64,000 nucleotides of DNA from AC-32 sp963719275 (GTDB lineage: Bacteria > Actinomycetota > Thermoleophilia > Gaiellales > Gaiellaceae): the NCBI GenBank assembly GCA_963719275.1, contig CAVRBT010000005.1:124001-188000 (forward strand), given 5' to 3'. Shown here in pieces: positions 57,480 through 64,000 of this stretch (the stretch's first letter is position 1; every line of letters begins with the position of its first letter). Position numbers and translations under genes: made by a program. A model generated the notes under the pieces. It was not told the origin of the DNA. It saw only the letters and a list, made by a program, of their open reading frames with translations, and did no database searches.

Positions 57480-58844
57480 ATGCCGCCGGTGCGCGCGGAG
57501 GTCCTCGAGCTCGTGTTCGCGGCTTCGGTCGTCGTCGTGTTCGCATCCGCCGCCGCGGCCGTTGCAGGACGCGCGTCGCGGCAGCTCCTCATCACGCTGA
57601 CCTCGGCCCTCGCCGTTGCCGCCGCAGTCGGGTGGGTCAGCTTCGCGCTCGACCCCTCGAGCGAGCTCGCGGTCGCGGCCGGGGGCCTCACCGTCTGCGC
57701 TGCTTTCGAGCTCGGGACGCTCGCGGTGCAGCGGCTCGTCGGCCGTGCGCACGAGATCGACCGGCGGCTCGAGGAGACAGAAGCCCGCTTCGACGCCGTG
57801 GTCGCCGCCGAGGCCGACTCCCGCTCCGCGGAGCTCGAGCGGACGCTCGCACGCGCCCGCGCCGACTCGCTCTCGAGGCTCGTCGCCGAGGAGCGCCGGA
57901 TCGCAGAGGAGCGACGTGCGGCACTCAGCGAGCGCGAGTACCGCGCCAGCGCGGAGCTGAGCGAGGCGCTCGCGCAGGTGGAGCGGCGCGTCGCGCAGCG
58001 CCTCGGTGAGCTGAATGCCGACATCGAGCGAGCCGAGCAGGCGCTGTCCTCGCAGCTGAAGGCGTTCGCCGACCGGCAGAAGCGGCTGATGGCAGGGGCC
58101 GAATCGCGCCTCGCACTCGACACAGAGCGCCTCGACGCCGCGAGCGAGGCTCAGCGGGAACGACTCGCCGCGATGGAGCAGCAGCTCGCCGCCGCCGCCG
58201 ACGAGGTCGCGGGCGAGGCGCGCGAGCAACTCGAGTCGCACGAGCGCGACCGCCGCCGCGCGCTGCAGGAGGTGGCCGAGCGGCTGCGCCAGCGCGAGGT
58301 CGAGCTCAGGGAGCGCGTCGCGGCCGAAGAGGCCGAGGCGATCCAGCGCATCCAGGCAGGTTTCGCCGACATCGAGCGGCGGCAGCTCGACCAGCTCAAG
58401 CGCGTCGTCGAGCGCACCGCAGACAGCTTCTCCGAGGCGGTCTCGAAGCAGTTCGCGGAGGCGATTCGCCACTCCCGCGACGATGCGGCGCAGCGGCTCT
58501 CACGCGAGCTCGATCGCGCCGTCGCGCACTTCTCCAAGGAAGCGCAGGGCGTCCTCGCCGAACGGCTCGCCAAGGTCGCCGACGCGGGTGGCCAGCGCCT
58601 GGAGCGGAAGCTCTCGCAGATCGGCAGCACCCTGGAGCACGAGCGTGACGAGCTAGTCGCCGACCTCCAGCGCCGCATCGGCGACGCCGAAATCGCGCTC
58701 AGAGCCCAGGTTCAGGCGCTCGCCGCGGACGCCGAGGCCGAGCGCACGGCGCTGAATGCACGGCTGCAGGACCTCCAGCGGCGCATCGACGAAGCCCTCA
58801 ACGACGCGGGCTCGCGGCTTGCTCCCACGTTTCGCCGAAGCTGA
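57480..58844 (+). CDS. Membrane-anchored long coiled-coil protein
   Basis: 454 residues. Two or three N-terminal membrane helices (about residues 10-85) are followed by about 350 residues of charged heptad sequence rich in Glu, Arg and Ala, for example ERRIAEERRAALSEREYRAS. Proteins of this shape can act as scaffolds; the function is unknown. The start is two bases after the stop of the preceding gene. Confidence 0.75.
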   Translation: MPPVRAEVLELVFAASVVVVFASAAAAVAGRASRQLLITLTSALAVAAAVGWVSFALDPSSELAVAAGGLTVCAAFELGTLAVQRLVGRAHEIDRRLEETEARFDAVVAAEADSRSAELERTLARARADSLSRLVAEERRIAEERRAALSEREYRASAELSEALAQVERRVAQRLGELNADIERAEQALSSQLKAFADRQKRLMAGAESRLALDTERLDAASEAQRERLAAMEQQLAAAADEVAGEAREQLESHERDRRRALQEVAERLRQREVELRERVAAEEAEAIQRIQAGFADIERRQLDQLKRVVERTADSFSEAVSKQFAEAIRHSRDDAAQRLSRELDRAVAHFSKEAQGVLAERLAKVADAGGQRLERKLSQIGSTLEHERDELVADLQRRIGDAEIALRAQVQALAADAEAERTALNARLQDLQRRIDEALNDAGSRLAPTFRRS

Positions 58845-58907
58845 AGCGCGGAACGGCCAACTTACGCAAGCAGGGTTCGTCTAGGACAGGACGAACTACC
58901 CACGCCG

Positions 58908-59102
58908 ATGTCGCAGATCACCGAGACACCACGGGACGAGCAGGCGAAAGTCGAGAGCTGGCGCCTGCACGTGCTCATGGAGGCCGGGTACCCGCTGCCC
59001 CTCGCGGAGAAGATCGCCCACAGCGACGCCGACCTGCACCACGCCGTCGACCTGATTCGCCAGGGCTGCTCTCCGGAGACGGCCGCCGAGATCCTGGTCT
59101 AG
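58908..59102 (+). CDS. Small hypothetical protein
   Basis: 64 residues, mostly helical: WRLHVLMEAGYPLPLAEKIA and DLIRQGCSPETAAEIL. Its pattern recalls UBA-like or small helical domains. It is placed just upstream of xseA. No function is known. Confidence 0.65.
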   Translation: MSQITETPRDEQAKVESWRLHVLMEAGYPLPLAEKIAHSDADLHHAVDLIRQGCSPETAAEILV

Positions 59103-59126
59103 GCCACGCGGCCGTATCCTGGCCTC

Positions 59127-60275
59127 GTGAAGGTCGAGGCGACCGCGTACGGCGACCGCAAGGTCTACTCCGTCGGCGCGTTCAACCGCGGCATCGCCTC
59201 CTGGCTCTCGCGCCTGCCGACAGTCTGGGTCGAAGGCGAGGTCACGGAACTGCGCCGCTCGTCGCGCTGGGCGAGCGTCTTCTTCACGCTCAAGGACCCG
59301 CAGGACGGTTCGTGCCTCGGCGTCTCGATGCCGCGGGGGCAGTTCGACGGGCTGCGCCTCGAGCTCGCGGACGGCGACCGTGTGCACGCCTACGGGCGGC
59401 CGGAGCTGTTCGAGGCGCGCGGCGAGTTCCGGCTGCGCGCGCTCTCGCTCGAGCGGTTCGGCCTCGGCGACCACCTCGCCGCGCTCGAGCGGCTGAAGAA
59501 GAAGCTCGCCGCGGAGGGGCTGTTCGCCGCCGAGCGCAAGCGGCCGCTGCCGCTCCTGCCGCGGCGCATCGGGCTCGTGACCGGGAACGACGCCGCCGCG
59601 AAGCGCGACGTTCTGACCGTCGTCACGACACGCTTCCCTCCGGCAAACGTGCTCGTCGCCGAGACCTACGTGCAGGGGCCGCGCGCCGCGGGCGCCGTCG
59701 TGGAGGCGCTTCGCGCGCTCTGCCGCGAGGGCGTCGACGTCGTCGTGGTCGCACGCGGCGGCGGGAGCTTCGAGGACCTGCTGCCGTTCAGCGACGAGCG
59801 GCTCGTGCGCGCGATCGCCGCGTGTCCGGTGCCCGTCGTCAGCGCGGTCGGGCACGAGCAGGACACGCCGCTCTGCGACCTCGCCGCCGACGTGCGCGCC
59901 TCGACACCGAGCGTCGCCGGCCGCCTGGTCGTCCCTGACCTCGCACAGCTGCTGGAGCGGCTCGACCGCTCCCGCTCCGGCCTCGAGCGCGGCGCCCGCC
60001 GCAGCCTCGAGCGCGAGCGGCAGCGCCTCGACCGGGCGCACGAGCGCCTTCGCCGCGCGCCGCGCCTGCTCGTCGAGCGCGGCCGCGCGCGGCTCGACCA
60101 GACAGCCGGCCGGCTGCGCGCGCTCTCGCCGCAGGCGACGCTGGAGCGCGGCTACGCAATCGTGCGCGCGGACGACGCCATCGTCCGCTCGGCACACGGG
60201 CTCGAGACCGGCGAGCGCGTCGAGGTCGAGCTGGCCGAGGGAGGCTTCGGCGCGCGGGTGGAGGACACGCGGTGA
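59127..60275 (+). CDS. xseA: Exodeoxyribonuclease VII large subunit
   Basis: 382 residues from GTG at 59127. An N-terminal OB fold (WVEGEVTELRRSSRWASVFF) is followed by the nuclease core RIGLVTGNDAAAKRDVLTV, VVARGGGSFEDLLPF, and SAVGHEQDTPLCDLAADVRA, then a long coiled coil. It degrades single-stranded DNA with XseB. It overlaps xseB by four bases. Confidence 0.95.
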   Translation: MKVEATAYGDRKVYSVGAFNRGIASWLSRLPTVWVEGEVTELRRSSRWASVFFTLKDPQDGSCLGVSMPRGQFDGLRLELADGDRVHAYGRPELFEARGEFRLRALSLERFGLGDHLAALERLKKKLAAEGLFAAERKRPLPLLPRRIGLVTGNDAAAKRDVLTVVTTRFPPANVLVAETYVQGPRAAGAVVEALRALCREGVDVVVVARGGGSFEDLLPFSDERLVRAIAACPVPVVSAVGHEQDTPLCDLAADVRASTPSVAGRLVVPDLAQLLERLDRSRSGLERGARRSLERERQRLDRAHERLRRAPRLLVERGRARLDQTAGRLRALSPQATLERGYAIVRADDAIVRSAHGLETGERVEVELAEGGFGARVEDTR

Positions 60276-60466
60276 CGTTCGAGGAGGCGCAGGCCGAGCT
60301 CGAGCAGATCGTCCACCGCCTCGAGACCGGCGAGGCCCCGCTCGACGAGGCGCTCAAGCTCTGGGAGCGCGGTGAGGAGCTCTACCACTTTTGCAAGGAG
60401 CGGCTCGATGCGGCCGAGGGCAAGATCGAAGAGCTCGCGAGTCGCGCCGAGGCTGCAAAACCATAG
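60272..60466 (+). CDS. xseB: Exodeoxyribonuclease VII small subunit
   Basis: 64 residues. The conserved FEEAQAELEQIVHRLETGEA and PLDEALKLWERGEELYHFCK are typical of XseB, which binds XseA in several copies. It overlaps the xseA stop as GTGA. Confidence 0.95.
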   Translation: MTFEEAQAELEQIVHRLETGEAPLDEALKLWERGEELYHFCKERLDAAEGKIEELASRAEAAKP

Positions 60467-60475
60467 AATCTCCGC

Positions 60476-60886
60476 GTGGCCGAGGAAGCACCCGTAGAGC
60501 TCCTCCAGCGCGTCCCGCTCTTTGGGGACTTTGACCGCGGCGACCTCGAGCGGCTCTCGCGGTCGTTCAAGCAGCGCACCTTCGACGCCGGCAGCACGGT
60601 CGCCGACGAGGGCCGGACCGGCGCGGGGTTCTTCGTGATCGAGAGCGGCGAGGCGTCGGTCTCGGTCCGCGGCTCGGAGCGCGCCAAGCTCGGCCCGGGC
60701 GACTACTTCGGCGAGATCGCCCTCATCGACGATGGCGCGAGGAGCGCCACAATCACGGCCGACAGCGAGCTCCGCTGCTACGGCCTCACGTCCTGGGAAT
60801 TCCGGCCGCTCGTCGAGGGCAACGCTTCGATCGCGTGGAAGCTCCTGGAGACCCTGGCGAAGCGGCTTCGCGCCGCTCAGAGCTGA
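60476..60886 (+). CDS. Cyclic nucleotide-binding domain protein
   Basis: 136 residues from GTG. A single cNMP-binding beta roll: VPLFGDFDRGDLERLSRSF, TGAGFFVIESGEASV, and GDYFGEIALIDDGARSATI, the phosphate-binding cassette. There is no DNA-binding domain, so it may control a partner protein. The ECF sigma gene begins inside or just after its end. Confidence 0.88.
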   Translation: MAEEAPVELLQRVPLFGDFDRGDLERLSRSFKQRTFDAGSTVADEGRTGAGFFVIESGEASVSVRGSERAKLGPGDYFGEIALIDDGARSATITADSELRCYGLTSWEFRPLVEGNASIAWKLLETLAKRLRAAQS

Positions 60887-61455
60887 CCGCGACCGCGGCC
60901 GACGACGCCGCGCTGGTCGCGCGCTGCCGTGCCGGCGACGACGCCGCCTGGCGCGAGCTCGTCGACCGCTTCTCGCGCTACGTCTACGCGATCGCCGTCC
61001 AGGGGTTCCGGCTGCCGCAGCAGGACGCCGAGGACATCTTCCAAGAGGTCTTCGCGCGGGTCTACGAGCGGCTCGACTCGCTGCGCGAGGACGAGGCCGT
61101 GCGCCCGTGGATCGCGCAGCTCACACGGCGCCTCTGCATCGACCGGCTGCGCGCGGGGGCGCGGGAGTCGGACGCCGACATCGACGAGCTGCCCGAGCTC
61201 CCGGCCGAGGACGACCTGACCGCACTCGAGGAGGCGTTCGACGTCCACGAGGCGATGGCGGAGCTGCCGGAGAACTGCCGGCAGATCCTCGACCGCTTCT
61301 ACGCGCGCGACGAGAGCTACCGCACCATCGGCGACACGCTCGGATTGCCGGCCGGGACGATCGCCAGCCGGATCTCCCGCTGCCTGGACAAGCTGCGCGA
61401 CACGTTCGAGGGAAGAAATCCGCCCCCTGCTCCGTCAGGTGAGCAGGTGACGTGA
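60835..61455 (+). CDS. ECF-family RNA polymerase sigma factor
   Basis: About 190-206 residues. Region 2 is present (LVDRFSRYVYAIAVQGF, DAEDIFQEVFARVYERL) and region 4 ends in YRTIGDTLGLPAGTIASRIS. It redirects RNA polymerase to a specific stimulon. The start is uncertain: GTG at 60835 would overlap the cNMP gene by 52 bases, while homology begins nearer a CTG at 60883 that forms CTGA with the previous stop. Confidence 0.88.
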   Translation: MEAPGDPGEAASRRSELTATAADDAALVARCRAGDDAAWRELVDRFSRYVYAIAVQGFRLPQQDAEDIFQEVFARVYERLDSLREDEAVRPWIAQLTRRLCIDRLRAGARESDADIDELPELPAEDDLTALEEAFDVHEAMAELPENCRQILDRFYARDESYRTIGDTLGLPAGTIASRISRCLDKLRDTFEGRNPPPAPSGEQVT

Positions 61456-61709
61456 TGCGCGAATACGACGAACAGCGACTGGGACGGTTGATCGGGATGC
61501 TCCCGCCGGCGCCCGAGGGCTGGGTGCGCGCGGCGCAGGAGCTGCCCGCGGCCCGCCGAGGGCTCGACCAGCTCGTCGCACGCGCCGAGGCCGACGCGGC
61601 CTTCCGTGCCTCCGTGCTCGCCGATCTCGAGAGCGCGCTGCAGGCCGAAGGCGTCGAGCCCGAGCCGCGCGTGGTCGACGAGCTTCGCCGCCTCCTCGCT
61701 GACCAGTAG
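61455..61709 (+). CDS. Small hypothetical protein downstream of sigma factor
   Basis: About 84 residues from ATG at 61455 (GTG at 61452 is the alternative), overlapping the sigma stop. Helical, acidic, ending VDELRRLLADQ. Its place beside an ECF sigma factor suggests a regulator such as an anti-sigma factor, but no membrane segment or zinc motif is present. Confidence 0.6.
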   Translation: MREYDEQRLGRLIGMLPPAPEGWVRAAQELPAARRGLDQLVARAEADAAFRASVLADLESALQAEGVEPEPRVVDELRRLLADQ

Positions 61710-61742
61710 CGCGGCGTAATCGCAGCGCACTACGATCCGCGC

Positions 61743-62573
61743 GTGACGCAGGAGCCGGCAGACCTTCCCGCGTGGAGCCTCCCCGCAGGCGCGGGGGAGC
61801 GAATCTCGATCGGCGTCGACTGGCCGGAGCGCGTCACCCGCGACTGGGCCTTCGGCGGTGCGACGGGGAAGGGCGTGCGCGTCTGCATCCTCGACAGCGG
61901 AATCGAGCGCGGCCACCCGCGCGTCGGCGAGATCGAAGGCGCCGTCGCTTTCAACCGCAGCGGCGAGGACGAGGAGGTCGAGGTCGTCGAGGACACCGAG
62001 GGCGACCTCTGCGGCCACGGCACCGCCTGCGCGGGAATCGTCCGCCAGCTCGCCCCCGAGTGCAGCCTCTTCAGCGCGCGCGTGCTCGGCGCGGGCTTCA
62101 AGGGCAGCGGCCCGATCCTGCTCGCGGGCCTCCGCTGGGCGGTCGACCAGGGCTTCGACGTGATCAACATGAGCCTGTCGACGACCAAGCGCCAGTTCGC
62201 GGAGCTGCTGCACGAGCTCGCCGACACCGCCTACTTCCGCCGCACCGTCCTCGTCGCGTCGGCACACAACATGCCCGTCGAGAGCTATCCGTGGCGCTTC
62301 TCGTCGGTGATCTCAGTCGGCAGCCACGAGGAGCCCGACCCGATGACGTTCTTCTACAACCCGTCGCCGCCGGTCGAGTTCTTCGCGCGCGGTGTCGGGG
62401 TCGAGATCGCCTGGCTCGGCGGCGGCACGATCCTCTCGACCGGAAACAGCTTCGCGACACCGCACCTGAGCGGCATCTGCGCGCTCGTGCTCTCGAAGCA
62501 CCCCGAGCTGACGCCGTTCCAGCTCAAGAACGTCCTCTACCTGACGGCCAACAACGTGGGAGGAGACACATGA
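61743..62573 (+). CDS. Intracellular subtilisin-like serine protease (S8)
   Basis: 276 residues from GTG. The catalytic triad is in place: Asp51 in VCILDSGIERGHP, His92 in GHGTACAG, Ser236 in TGNSFATPHLSG; oxyanion Asn176 is in ASAHNMP. There is no signal peptide or long propeptide. It overlaps the GAF gene by four bases. Probably a regulatory or quality-control protease. Confidence 0.92.
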   Translation: MTQEPADLPAWSLPAGAGERISIGVDWPERVTRDWAFGGATGKGVRVCILDSGIERGHPRVGEIEGAVAFNRSGEDEEVEVVEDTEGDLCGHGTACAGIVRQLAPECSLFSARVLGAGFKGSGPILLAGLRWAVDQGFDVINMSLSTTKRQFAELLHELADTAYFRRTVLVASAHNMPVESYPWRFSSVISVGSHEEPDPMTFFYNPSPPVEFFARGVGVEIAWLGGGTILSTGNSFATPHLSGICALVLSKHPELTPFQLKNVLYLTANNVGGDT

Positions 62574-63208
62574 GCGACCTGCGCGCGGCCGTGGCCGCCG
62601 GAGCCCTCGGCTCGGAGGAGGGCTACCGCGAGCTCTTGCAGTCGATCGTGGAGGTGGCGCGCGCGATCTTCGGCGCGCGGGCGTCGTCCGTGTTCCTGTT
62701 CGACGAGGACTCCGACGAGCTGGTGTTCGAGGCCGTGGCCGGAGAAGGCGCCGGCGATCTGATCGGTCAGCGGTTCCCCTCCAGCACCGGGATCGCGGGC
62801 TGGGTGCTCGTCACGCGCCAGCCGCTGGTCGTCGAGGAGCTCGACAAGGACCCGCGCTTCTCCCGTGAGACGGCGGAGTCGACAGGTTTCGTGCCGAAGG
62901 GCCTGATGGCGGTGCCGCTTCTGCACGAGGACAACGCACTCGGCGTGCTCGAGGTGCTCGACCGCCCGCAGAAGGCCGCGTTCTCGCTTGCGGAGATGGA
63001 CTTGTTGGGGCTGTTCGCGAACGAGGCCGCGATCGCGCTCGACCTGCTGCAGAAGGCGCGGGCGGCACGGACCGTGCTCGAGGACGAAGGCGCCGACGCC
63101 GACGCGTTCGCCCGTTTCGCGGCGCGGCTCGACGAGGCCGAGCCGGAGCAGCGCGAAGCGGCGCTCCAGCTCCTCGACGCGCTCGGGAAGCTTCTCCGGG
63201 AACGCTAA
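62570..63208 (+). CDS. GAF-domain protein
   Basis: 212 residues. A GAF domain fills residues 20-170 (FGARASSVFLFDEDSDELVF, FPSSTGIAGWVLVTRQPLVV and GVLEVLDRPQKAAFSLAEMD). A C-terminal helix follows. No output domain is present, so it may sense a ligand and act on the neighbouring protease or sigma factor, to which it is translationally coupled (ATGA). Confidence 0.9.
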   Translation: MSDLRAAVAAGALGSEEGYRELLQSIVEVARAIFGARASSVFLFDEDSDELVFEAVAGEGAGDLIGQRFPSSTGIAGWVLVTRQPLVVEELDKDPRFSRETAESTGFVPKGLMAVPLLHEDNALGVLEVLDRPQKAAFSLAEMDLLGLFANEAAIALDLLQKARAARTVLEDEGADADAFARFAARLDEAEPEQREAALQLLDALGKLLRER

Positions 63209-63230
63209 GAGGGAGCCTCTCGGCTCCCTC
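63209..63230 (+). terminator. Terminator-like hairpin after the GAF gene
   Basis: GAGGGAGCC and GGCTCCCTC form a perfect 9-bp stem with a four-base loop right after the GAF stop codon. Confidence 0.75.
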
Positions 63231-63256
63231 CGTAGCTTGGGCTGAGCTCGAAGCCC

Positions 63257-63508
63257 CTACGCCTTCTGCATCCCCTTAGCGACTGCGCCCTTGGCGACGT
63301 GCGCCTCGACGTCGTCGCCTTCAGCCTCATCGTTGCGGCCCTTGGCGACTGCGCCCTTAGCGACTGCGCCCTTGGCGACGTGCGCCTCGACGTCGTCGCC
63401 TTCAGCCTCATCGTTGCGGCCCTTGGCGACTGCGCCCTTAGCGACTGCGCCCTTGGCGACGTGCGCCTCGACGTCTTCGTCGGTGCGAGTCTCGCGATCC
63501 TCCTCCAT
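63257..63508 (-). CDS. Small tandem-repeat protein (DVEAHVAKGAVAKG repeats)
   Basis: 83 residues from the ATG at 63508, preceded by a strong AAAGGAGG. A short acidic leader, MEEDRETRTDE, is followed by almost identical 27-residue repeats built from DVEAHVAKGAVAKG and RNDEAEGD. The DNA repeats are 81 bp and nearly perfect (about 63280-63475), a sign of recent duplication or homogenisation. There is no membrane segment or signal peptide. I do not recognise the family. Confidence 0.75.
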   Translation of the reverse strand: MEEDRETRTDEDVEAHVAKGAVAKGAVAKGRNDEAEGDDVEAHVAKGAVAKGAVAKGRNDEAEGDDVEAHVAKGAVAKGMQKA

Positions 63509-63615
63509 GAACTGCCTCCTTTCGAACTTCCGGAACCTGAGCACTAGACGGAGTTCGTTCCCGAAATCTTCCACGCGGACTTCAAAAACGCAATGCGCGG
63601 TGCCATTCTCAGCAC

Positions 63616-64000
63616 GTGGCGAGGCTCCGGGAGCACCTGCGGGAGTCCTTTCGCGCACTGCGCGAGGTGTTTCGCAACCGGGCGCTGCGGCAGCTCCAGC
63701 TCGCCTGGGCGGGTTCCATCATCGGGAGCTGGGCCTATGCCGTAGCCCTAGTTGTTTACGCCTACGACCAGGGCGGTGCCTCGGCGGTCGCCCTCGTCGC
63801 GGTGGTCCGCTGGGTACCGGCCGCGGTCGCATCGCCGTTCGCATCAATCTTGGGCGACCGCTACCCGAGGGTGCGGGTGATGTTGAGCGCCGACCTGCTA
63901 CGCGCGAGCGCCCTTGTAGCGATGGCGGTATGCGTGGTCACGGATGCCCCCGCCGCGATCGTCTACTTGCTCGCGTCCATTGCGGCCGTGCTCGCGACGG
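63616..64000 (+). CDS. MFS transporter (partial, runs off window)
   Basis: About 128 residues visible from GTG at 63616. VFRNRALRQLQLAWAGSIIG, then three or more membrane helices with the A-like motif ILGDRYPRVRVMLSADLLRA. This is the N-terminal half of an MFS_3/EntS-like exporter. The C-terminus lies beyond 64000. Confidence 0.8.
   Translation, partial: MARLREHLRESFRALREVFRNRALRQLQLAWAGSIIGSWAYAVALVVYAYDQGGASAVALVAVVRWVPAAVASPFASILGDRYPRVRVMLSADLLRASALVAMAVCVVTDAPAAIVYLLASIAAVLAT

Noticed and set aside
63280..63475. 81-bp direct repeats as a CRISPR array
   Set aside because: Repeats are contiguous without spacers and encode a conserved peptide repeat with a good ribosome-binding site.

Overview
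This 64 kb window is very GC-rich and reads as bacterial chromosome. Many genes use GTG (some TTG) starts, and neighbouring genes often overlap by four bases (GTGA/ATGA). The gene content points to a high-GC Gram-positive actinomycete-type organism, perhaps a deep actinobacterial lineage such as Thermoleophilia. It includes a GuaB3-type IMP dehydrogenase relative, an MsiK-like shared ABC ATPase with a DasR-like regulator, a heliorhodopsin, a B12 photoreceptor of the CarH/LitR type and many small secreted or hypothetical proteins. The lineage is inferred from gene content only. No rRNA, tRNA, transposase, integrase, prophage or CRISPR array was seen. No gene-free gap exceeds about 250 bases.

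Layout. 1-3.6 kb: the end of a large LuxR/MalT-like ATPase regulator, then rplM-rpsI and a uracil-DNA-glycosylase-like gene. 3.6-10.2 kb: a phospholipase-D-like enzyme, the guanine nucleotide pair guaB3-guaA, a secreted collagen-like/repeat protein and a PfkB sugar kinase. 10.4-18.1 kb: cell wall and nucleotide genes on the minus strand (DD-carboxypeptidase, LysM, pyrF, hup, pyrE, roadblock protein, rdgB, mgtC-like, rph, murI) around one plus-strand yihY-like gene. 18.2-22 kb: secreted hydrolase, branched-chain amino acid binding protein and a secreted unknown. 22-27.2 kb: rhodanese, hydrolase, GST, GNAT, AlkA-like glycosylase, MBL-like protein and HAD phosphatase.

27.3-37.9 kb is a coherent amino-sugar salvage locus: nagZ, two sugar ABC permeases, a binding protein, a GntR/HutC (DasR-like) regulator and an MsiK-like ATPase on the minus strand, with divergent murQ, nagA, an SIS isomerase/deaminase-like gene and a ROK kinase. 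Together they could import amino sugars or muropeptide fragments and convert GlcNAc and MurNAc to central metabolism. DasR-box-like TGGTC/GACCA sites lie in both control regions. 37.9-46.1 kb carries homogentisate-pathway genes (hmgA, an FAH-family hydrolase, hppD), interleaved with a sarcosine-oxidase-like gene, a cation efflux gene and secreted proteins. 46.2-51.5 kb: transporters, an enoyl-ACP-reductase-like SDR, a methyltransferase and proline dehydrogenase.

The most notable region is 51.5-54 kb. A carH-like B12 photoreceptor regulator diverges from a DUF378-fasciclin-heliorhodopsin operon. The shared promoter has three T-N2-ACA motifs spaced exactly 11 bp, the last overlapping a TTGACA -35 box; this is the layout known for CarH operators. 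The heliorhodopsin keeps the counterion Glu and the retinal Lys but lacks about 36 residues covering transmembrane helix 6.

54-64 kb: a MarR regulator with a palindromic operator, small hypothetical proteins, a UbiE-like/UbiA-like pair, a coiled-coil membrane protein, xseA-xseB, a regulatory set (cyclic-nucleotide-binding protein, ECF sigma factor, intracellular subtilase, GAF protein), a tiny tandem-repeat protein and the start of an MFS transporter.

The window is also rich in structured repeats. Four copies of a roughly 165-bp element have a conserved core hairpin and outer arms that differ between copies but remain self-complementary. A separate palindromic element family has one copy inserted in frame inside guaA.
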